From: a virus
DNA: 44,070 nt
Direction: 5' to 3' (one strand)
Virus record (IMG/VR): IMGVR_UViG_3300023199_000099
Coordinates: 1 to 44,070 of that record
Part shown: in pieces, positions 39,431 to 44,070 of the stretch
Position numbering within the stretch: position 1 is the stretch's first letter
Layout of the letters: every line of letters starts with the position of its first letter
The notes under the pieces: model-generated
Told to the model about the DNA's origin: nothing
Seen by the model: only the letters and a program-made list of their open reading frames with translations
Database searches by the model: none
Program-made: the position numbers and the translations under genes

Positions 39431-42058
39431 ATGAAAACAGCACGGCTGATATGTCTCGATAACCCCCACACCCCGGAAGGGGTGATCCGAATGTTCGCTG
39501 ACCGCGTGGACGCGCGGATGCTGGCGAAATCGGACAAGCGCGAGAGCGTCGTAACGGTCACCCGGACGGGCACCTTCAGCGACCCGCGCTACGGCACCTT
39601 CGAGATCACCCGCCAGATGCTGTCGTCGATGATCGACAACTTCAAAGCGCGCGTCGTCGGCCAGGAAGTATTCGTGGACAAGACGCACGAGCCCGGCGAA
39701 GGGGCTGCCGGGACCATCCGCGAGCTATTCCTGAGCGATGGCAAGCTGCGCGCCCGCGTTGAGTGGACGGACTACGGTCTGGAGCTCATCCAGAAGCGCG
39801 GCTTCCTCTACCTCTCGGCCGAGTTCCACGAGGACTGGGTCGACAACGAGCAGCAGCAGCACCACGGCCCCACGCTGCTCGGCGCCGCGCTCACGACCCG
39901 CCCCGTCATCAAGCACCTCGATCCCATCCAGCTCTCCGAAAAAGCGCTGTGGGAATGCCCGACGTATCTCACCGACCGATTTCAAAAACTTCTCTCCGAG
40001 GAGCACGACGCCATGATGAAAGAATTGCTAGAACGGCTGCGAAGGGAGCTCAGCACCGTCAAACTGAACAAAGAGCTGATCAAGCAGCTCGCCGATGCCT
40101 TCCAGGCCGCCGGCGAGCAGCTCGACGACAAAGACACCCTCGAAGCGATGCTGGCCGAGTTCGTCAAGACCGGCAAGCAGCTCGCCGAGCAGGTCCAAAG
40201 CGCCCAGAACCCGGGCGAGATCAAGCTGTCCATCGACATCCCCGAGGGCGCCGGCAAGAAGGGCGTCGACGAGGAAGCGGTCAAGCGCATCCTGGCCGAG
40301 CAGAAAACCGAGGCCGACAAGCAGGCCAAGCAGCTCGCCGAAGCCAAGGACGCCAACGTCAAGACTTTCTCCGAGGCGCTCGACAATGCCGACGGCCTGA
40401 AGGACCTGGACGAAGACGTCATGGCGGATCTCAAAAAAGCGAGCGAGCTGATCACCGCCGACATGACCGCCGAGCAGGTCAAGGCGCTGGCCGAGCAGCA
40501 GATCGCGCTCGGCAACAAGTTCGCCGCCCAGGGCAAGCTGGCCAGCAAGGGATTCCAAATCCCCGGCGGCGCCAGCGGCTCCGTGCGGGTGCTCAAGGCC
40601 GAGGAGGACAAGCACGTCACCGAGCTGCAGGAAACGGTGGACAAGCGCCTGGGCTACTCGGACATGCCGGACTCGCGGCGCTTCTCGCGCATCGGCGGCC
40701 AGCTCCAGGCGGAGAACAAGCAGCTTGCCGAGAAGGCGCTGGCCATGTTCGACGCCGAGCACGGCCCGCAGCTCGAGGCGGAGCACAAGATGCTGGCCGG
40801 CGGCGACGGCAAGGTCTCGGATGTCGCCGTGCCCTCGATCTTCGAGCGCACCGTCATCCGCGAGGCGCTCTACCAGCTCATCAGCCTGCAGTTCGTTGAC
40901 AGCGGCACGTACCAGTTCGGTGAATCGGCAACCATCCCGTACTCCTTCCGCGACACCACCGCCGCCGGCAAGGGCGACACCCGGGTCTACGAGGGCGGCG
41001 CCATCAAGCGCGCCGGGGTGAAGCAGACCACTGAGCTGGCCTACCCGATCCCGCAGAAGATCGCCTTTGAAGTGAGCGACGAGCTGCGCTACCTGACGCG
41101 CGACTCCATGTACAACTGGGACGCCGTCGCCGAGAACACCCGCAACGCGGTGCGGATAGTGGGCGAGGACACCGAGCAGCTCAATTTCAACGCGATCCTC
41201 CAGGCGAGCCACGAGTACGGCAAGGTGGATGTCACCGACGAGGACCTCGAGCCCCAGGCCGACGGCACCGACAGGGTGTTCATCCTGGCGAACTTCCCGG
41301 TGGTCCGCCCGCGCAAGCTGTTCGACCTGCAGGGCAACCAGATCGGCAACACCTTGAACCCGGTCACGGTCTCCCATGGCGGCAACGAGATCCAGGAGTA
41401 CGACGGCACCGGCAACCAGGCCGCCGGCACCTACTACGTGCTGGACTACGACCTGGGCGAGATCTATCTCACGGACGAAGCCGGCGCGATACAGACCCCG
41501 GCGGACGCCACGGCGTACACCATCAGCTACTCCTATGCGACGAACGTGTACGCCTTCGACACCGACGAAGGCGCCACCGAAACCGCGGTGCACTGGGATC
41601 AGTTCCTGTATCGCTTCGGCTTGCGCAAGAACGTGATCGAGGACGACCGCTTTCACCAAGCGAATTTCTCGATCATGTCCGGCAACTACATGACGCAGGT
41701 CGAGCAGGCCCGCAAGTTCGCCGCCAACTTCCGCGTGCCCGGGAGCGACCTCAACGCCGACGGCAACCTCGGCCGCATCAAGGACGTGCCCGCCTTCAAG
41801 ACCACCGCCCCCGGCCTGCGGATCGCGGACCGCTACGCGGTGATCGGGGAGCGGGGCGTGACGCGCTTCCGGATGATGAAGCCCTGGCAGATGTACGAGC
41901 TGGAAAACCAAAAGGACTCCAACGGCCGCTTCACCGGGCAGAAGGAGGCCTACGGCGACCAGTTCGTTGTCGTTCACACGCCGACCCAGCTCAAGCGGGC
42001 CTACACCTCGATCATGCACTACAGCGCCTCGGCGCGCGTGGCGCGGGTGAGCCCGTAA
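39431..42058 (+). CDS. Protease-scaffold-major capsid polyprotein
   Basis: 875 residues from ATG 39431 (a TTG at 39422 is also in frame). Residues about 1-180 resemble Mu gpI-type head proteases: VDKTHEPGEGAAG (H86), FLYLSAEF (S129) and GPTLLGAALTTRPVIKHLDPI. Residues about 190-385 form an acidic, Lys/Glu/Ala-rich helical scaffold. From about 390 the sequence is a major capsid protein (SDMPDSRRFSRIGGQL, SIFERTVIREALYQLISLQFVDSGTYQF, MTQVEQARKFAANF). In most phages these are two or three genes. Here no stop interrupts them, though an internal start at 40013 could supply scaffold-capsid without protease. Confidence 0.8.
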   Translation: MKTARLICLDNPHTPEGVIRMFADRVDARMLAKSDKRESVVTVTRTGTFSDPRYGTFEITRQMLSSMIDNFKARVVGQEVFVDKTHEPGEGAAGTIRELFLSDGKLRARVEWTDYGLELIQKRGFLYLSAEFHEDWVDNEQQQHHGPTLLGAALTTRPVIKHLDPIQLSEKALWECPTYLTDRFQKLLSEEHDAMMKELLERLRRELSTVKLNKELIKQLADAFQAAGEQLDDKDTLEAMLAEFVKTGKQLAEQVQSAQNPGEIKLSIDIPEGAGKKGVDEEAVKRILAEQKTEADKQAKQLAEAKDANVKTFSEALDNADGLKDLDEDVMADLKKASELITADMTAEQVKALAEQQIALGNKFAAQGKLASKGFQIPGGASGSVRVLKAEEDKHVTELQETVDKRLGYSDMPDSRRFSRIGGQLQAENKQLAEKALAMFDAEHGPQLEAEHKMLAGGDGKVSDVAVPSIFERTVIREALYQLISLQFVDSGTYQFGESATIPYSFRDTTAAGKGDTRVYEGGAIKRAGVKQTTELAYPIPQKIAFEVSDELRYLTRDSMYNWDAVAENTRNAVRIVGEDTEQLNFNAILQASHEYGKVDVTDEDLEPQADGTDRVFILANFPVVRPRKLFDLQGNQIGNTLNPVTVSHGGNEIQEYDGTGNQAAGTYYVLDYDLGEIYLTDEAGAIQTPADATAYTISYSYATNVYAFDTDEGATETAVHWDQFLYRFGLRKNVIEDDRFHQANFSIMSGNYMTQVEQARKFAANFRVPGSDLNADGNLGRIKDVPAFKTTAPGLRIADRYAVIGERGVTRFRMMKPWQMYELENQKDSNGRFTGQKEAYGDQFVVVHTPTQLKRAYTSIMHYSASARVARVSP
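39998..40015 (+). promoter_or_regulatory. Internal ribosome site and start for scaffold-capsid form
   Basis: GAGGAG (39998-40003), nine bases, ATG (40013-40015; a second ATG follows) in frame at the boundary between protease and scaffold (residue 195). This spacing is a usable Shine-Dalgarno site. It resembles the in-frame internal starts for scaffold in lambda C/Nu3 and Mu I/Z. Confidence 0.6.
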
Positions 42059-42083
42059 CGGCCGGCTGACGAGATGACCAAAG

Positions 42084-42108
42084 CGGGGCGGTGAGGGACC
42101 GCCGCCCC
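42084..42108 (+). terminator. Hairpin after capsid gene
   Basis: GGGGCGG (42084-42090) faces CCGCCGCCCC (42099-42108) across a short loop. It is followed directly by the ribosome site of the next gene, so it would give partial termination or protect the abundant capsid message from decay. Confidence 0.5.
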
Positions 42109-42124
42109 CATAACGGAGGCAATA

Positions 42125-42751
42125 TTGAGCATTAAACCGATCCACAACGCCGGCGCCACCAACCTGTTCGTGGCCGGCGTCGTCATCCCGCCCGGCGAGA
42201 CCAAGGTCTTCGAGGAGGCCGACCTCCCGCCGCACCTGCGCGGCGGCAGCGCCGAGCCCGCCCCGGCTCCCGTGCGGCCGGCGGACCCCGTGCTCGAGCT
42301 GCTCGACCAGAACGTCGCGGAGATCATCAAGGCCATCGAGGCGCGCGACGAGCAGGGCCGCCCGACCGTTTCCGACGACGACGTGCTGCGCCTCAAGCAG
42401 GCCGAGGAAGACGGCAAGACCCGCAAGACGTTGATGAAGGCCATCGACGAGGAATGGGTGCGCCGCGCCGACGAAGCCCAGAACCGCGAGGACCTGGCCG
42501 CCTTCGCCGCGAGCCTGCCGGACATGACGGCCGAGCAGCTCGCCGAGCTGAAGACCAAACACCAGGAAGACCCCCAGCGCGTGCAGGCCATCGCCCTGCA
42601 GCAGGTGCGCAACCAGGTGCGAGACGCCGTCGAGATGGAAGACGCCGACTCACTGCGCGAGCTGCGCGACAACCTCCCCGGGGACGTCGAAGTGCCCGCC
42701 GCGGTCGAGATCATCGACCAAGCGCTCGCCGAGCTGGAGCCCGCCGAATGA
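42125..42751 (+). CDS. Head-associated hypothetical protein
   Basis: 208 residues, TTG 42125 with a strong GGAGG six bases upstream; no nearer ATG fits. The N-terminal 35 residues are strand-rich (NLFVAGVVIPPGETKVFEE), followed by a Pro linker and a long Glu/Asp/Ala-rich helical part. This may be a connector or head-completion protein by position after the capsid gene. Confidence 0.55.
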   Translation: MSIKPIHNAGATNLFVAGVVIPPGETKVFEEADLPPHLRGGSAEPAPAPVRPADPVLELLDQNVAEIIKAIEARDEQGRPTVSDDDVLRLKQAEEDGKTRKTLMKAIDEEWVRRADEAQNREDLAAFAASLPDMTAEQLAELKTKHQEDPQRVQAIALQQVRNQVRDAVEMEDADSLRELRDNLPGDVEVPAAVEIIDQALAELEPAE

Positions 42752-43104
42752 CGCCGCGCCTGGAGCGCATCCTCCAGGTGGCGGCCTGGGTGAACCTGGT
42801 CGGCACGTTGATCGTCGTGTCGCTGATGGGCCTGGCCCGCGACGCCCAGGCCGCGGACGGCGACGCCGGCGGCGCCGGCGCCCTGGTCGCCATGAACCTG
42901 TGGCACTTCGCCATCAACATGGTCTACGCGGCCGCCGCGATCGCGGTGCTGTTCGCCGTGCTGCGGCTGCGCGACCGGCTGCTCGAGGTGAAATTCCGTG
43001 ACAAAGTGGTGCCGCTTATTCATCGCAGCAGCATTGCTGCCGCCATTTATTACGGCGTGTGGGTCCTCGCCGGCGCCCTCATCGTCGCCCGGGCGTTCGC
43101 ATAA
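42748..43104 (+). CDS. Holin-like membrane protein
   Basis: 118 residues, ATG overlapping the previous stop. Three hydrophobic helices at about 13-30, 50-72 and 95-116, with a basic segment before the third. Length and three-span layout fit class I holins, and it directly precedes and overlaps a cell-wall hydrolase. Sequence family not recognised. Confidence 0.6.
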   Translation: MTPRLERILQVAAWVNLVGTLIVVSLMGLARDAQAADGDAGGAGALVAMNLWHFAINMVYAAAAIAVLFAVLRLRDRLLEVKFRDKVVPLIHRSSIAAAIYYGVWVLAGALIVARAFA

Positions 43105-43597
43105 TGTTCGCGTTGCCGTTGAGCTCCCGGATCAATACGACGACCAGGTCCGCAAGTGGGCGCACCGCTACCTCGGCCGCGCCTGGCCCTGGCATCGCTA
43201 CTGGGCGCAGGGGTACCAGGAATCGCTGTTCGATTGCTCGGCTGTCAGCCACGCTGGCGCTCGCGGTTGTTACCAGTTTATGCCTGGCACCTGGCGCGAG
43301 GTCAGCGGACAGCTCGGATTCGACCCGGGAACGTCTCCGCACTCTGCCCGACATGCCATCCGGGCAGGCGCGTTTTATGACAGTCGACTTTATTCCGCGT
43401 GGACCGCACCTCGACCTGATGAGGATCGAAAGCGTCTTGCTGAAGCGAGCTACAACGCGGGCCTCGGCAGGGTCCTTGACGCTCAGCGTCGAGCGCAGGG
43501 TAGTGTCTATTACGCGGATATTGCCCCGGGGCTCCCCGACGAAACTCGAACCTACGTCGCGCGGATACGGCGGTGGTGGCAGCGCAAGGCGCGATGA
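42998..43597 (+). CDS. Lytic transglycosylase with lipobox (endolysin)
   Basis: 199 residues, GTG 42998 with GAGGTGA upstream. Catalytic Glu is likely E75 in YWAQGYQESLFD, followed by HAGARGCYQFMPGTW and EASYNAGLGRVLDA, the SLT-type lytic transglycosylase motifs. The first 21 residues form a signal ending ITAC, a plausible signal peptidase II lipobox, then a Ser/Pro linker. The first 107 bp overlap the third span of the holin-like gene in another frame. A lipid-anchored endolysin would reach the wall by Sec and act once the membrane is opened. Confidence 0.75.
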   Translation: MTKWCRLFIAAALLPPFITACGSSPAPSSSPGRSHNVRVAVELPDQYDDQVRKWAHRYLGRAWPWHRYWAQGYQESLFDCSAVSHAGARGCYQFMPGTWREVSGQLGFDPGTSPHSARHAIRAGAFYDSRLYSAWTAPRPDEDRKRLAEASYNAGLGRVLDAQRRAQGSVYYADIAPGLPDETRTYVARIRRWWQRKAR

Positions 43598-43609
43598 GGC
43601 CCTGGAGAT

Positions 43610-44070
43610 ATGAAAAGCAACGCACTGATCCTGATGATCGCCGCCGCCGGCCTGCTGCTCGGCGGCTGCGCCAGCTACGAGCGCATGTACGGCCAGTACG
43701 CCGCGCTGCAGGCCCAGGCCTGCGGCTCTCAGCGCCAGCCCATCGTCGAGTTCACCGACAGCGGCGGCAACCCCATCAGTGTCTACGAGCGCGGCACGCC
43801 CTGCCGCATCGAAGCGCCGGACAACCCGGGGCGCATCGCCGCTGACGTGACCACCGGCGTCGCCGGGGCGGCGGTCAAGGGCGTGATCGGCTTCAAGGCG
43901 CTGGACGAGCTCGGCGGCGTGCTCAAGCGCGGCTACGACCGCGCCGGCAATCAGGTCGGCGGCGATGGCGTGATCGGCAGCGACAACCAGGACATTTTCA
44001 CGGACAAGACCGCCGACCCGCCCGAGCCCGTCATCGTCGAGCAGCCCGAGCCCGTCATCGTCGAGCAGCC
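43610..44070 (+). CDS. Small lipoprotein, N-terminal part (continues at position 1)
   Basis: ATG 43610 with GGAG upstream. A signal of about 19 residues ends LLGGC, a consensus lipobox, so the mature protein begins with lipidated Cys followed by ASYERM. A conserved-looking globular part (YERGTPCRIEAPDN, TGVAGAAVKGVIGF) precedes the PEPVIVEQ repeats. With the piece at 1-188 the full protein has about 173 residues. It is one of three lipobox proteins of the lysis cassette. Confidence 0.75.
   Translation, partial: MKSNALILMIAAAGLLLGGCASYERMYGQYAALQAQACGSQRQPIVEFTDSGGNPISVYERGTPCRIEAPDNPGRIAADVTTGVAGAAVKGVIGFKALDELGGVLKRGYDRAGNQVGGDGVIGSDNQDIFTDKTADPPEPVIVEQPEPVIVEQ
43944..44070. repeat. Contig-end overlap, right copy
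   Basis: Identical to 1-127; see the left copy. It contains about 80 bp of unique sequence before the 24-bp repeats begin, so closure does not depend on the repeat alone. Confidence 0.9.

Noticed and set aside
40028-42562. Leftward ORF of 844 codons opposite the capsid gene
   Set aside because: Same shadow effect; the rightward capsid polyprotein is supported by domain patterns.
43059-43613. Rightward ORF of 184 codons overlapping the transglycosylase
   Set aside because: The transglycosylase frame shows catalytic and lipobox motifs; this one shows none.
1-44070. CRISPR array or insertion sequence
   Set aside because: No regularly spaced direct repeats with unique spacers and no transposase or terminal inverted repeats were seen; the iterons are irregular in spacing and orientation.

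Overview
The window is the complete genome of a temperate, long-tailed (siphovirus-type) phage of a high-GC bacterium, assembled as a circle. The first 127 bases and the last 127 bases are identical, so the unique circle is 43,943 bp and the lipoprotein gene at the right end continues into position 1. The attP core at 26340-26384 matches the 3' half of a proline tRNA (anticodon CGG) with an encoded CCA end. That, the GC content and the spanin genes point to a Gram-negative host, probably a gammaproteobacterium; the genus cannot be read from the sequence.

Layout in order of likely expression. (a) Lysogeny and early control, 18236-21488: a leftward HTH repressor (19812-20600) with an operator region of inverted and direct repeats, a rightward ribbon-helix-helix protein, and a CII/CP76-like regulator. 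Convergent to the repressor is a separate rightward operon (18330-19829) with its own strong, palindrome-covered promoter; it encodes the two halves of a BrnA-type antitoxin on two different genes in swapped order, plus a small XRE protein. (b) Early genes, 21485-25019: small, tightly overlapping, mostly unknown, including a stripped-down tyrosine recombinase. (c) Integration and replication, 25051-30997: excisionase, integrase, attP with paired flanking repeats, a primase/P-loop ATPase of 914 residues, an AT-rich iteron region that is the best candidate origin, and a third, complete XerC/D-like recombinase. (d) Late switch and packaging/head, 31178-42058: a Mor-like activator candidate, small-terminase candidate, TerL, portal, MuF-like protein, then an inserted three-gene cassette with opposite-strand genes (37421-39243), then a single 876-residue protease-scaffold-capsid polyprotein. 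The 14-bp sequence GATTGTCCCTGTTT occurs just upstream of both late gene blocks. (e) Lysis, 42748-739: holin-like protein, a lytic transglycosylase with a lipobox, a repeat-ended lipoprotein, and an embedded i-spanin/o-spanin pair. (f) Fibre and connector genes, 736-4474, with a low-GC receptor-binding-type gene. (g) Tail, 4486-17692: tube protein, tail assembly chaperone with a classical A AAA AAG -1 frameshift site, a 1017-residue tape measure, and large tip proteins.

Head, lysis, fibre and tail genes all run rightward with 1-4 bp overlaps typical of translational coupling. The strongest points for follow-up are the split and permuted BrnA operon, the iteron region next to the third recombinase, the three tyrosine recombinases, the shared late-promoter motif, and the capsid polyprotein.
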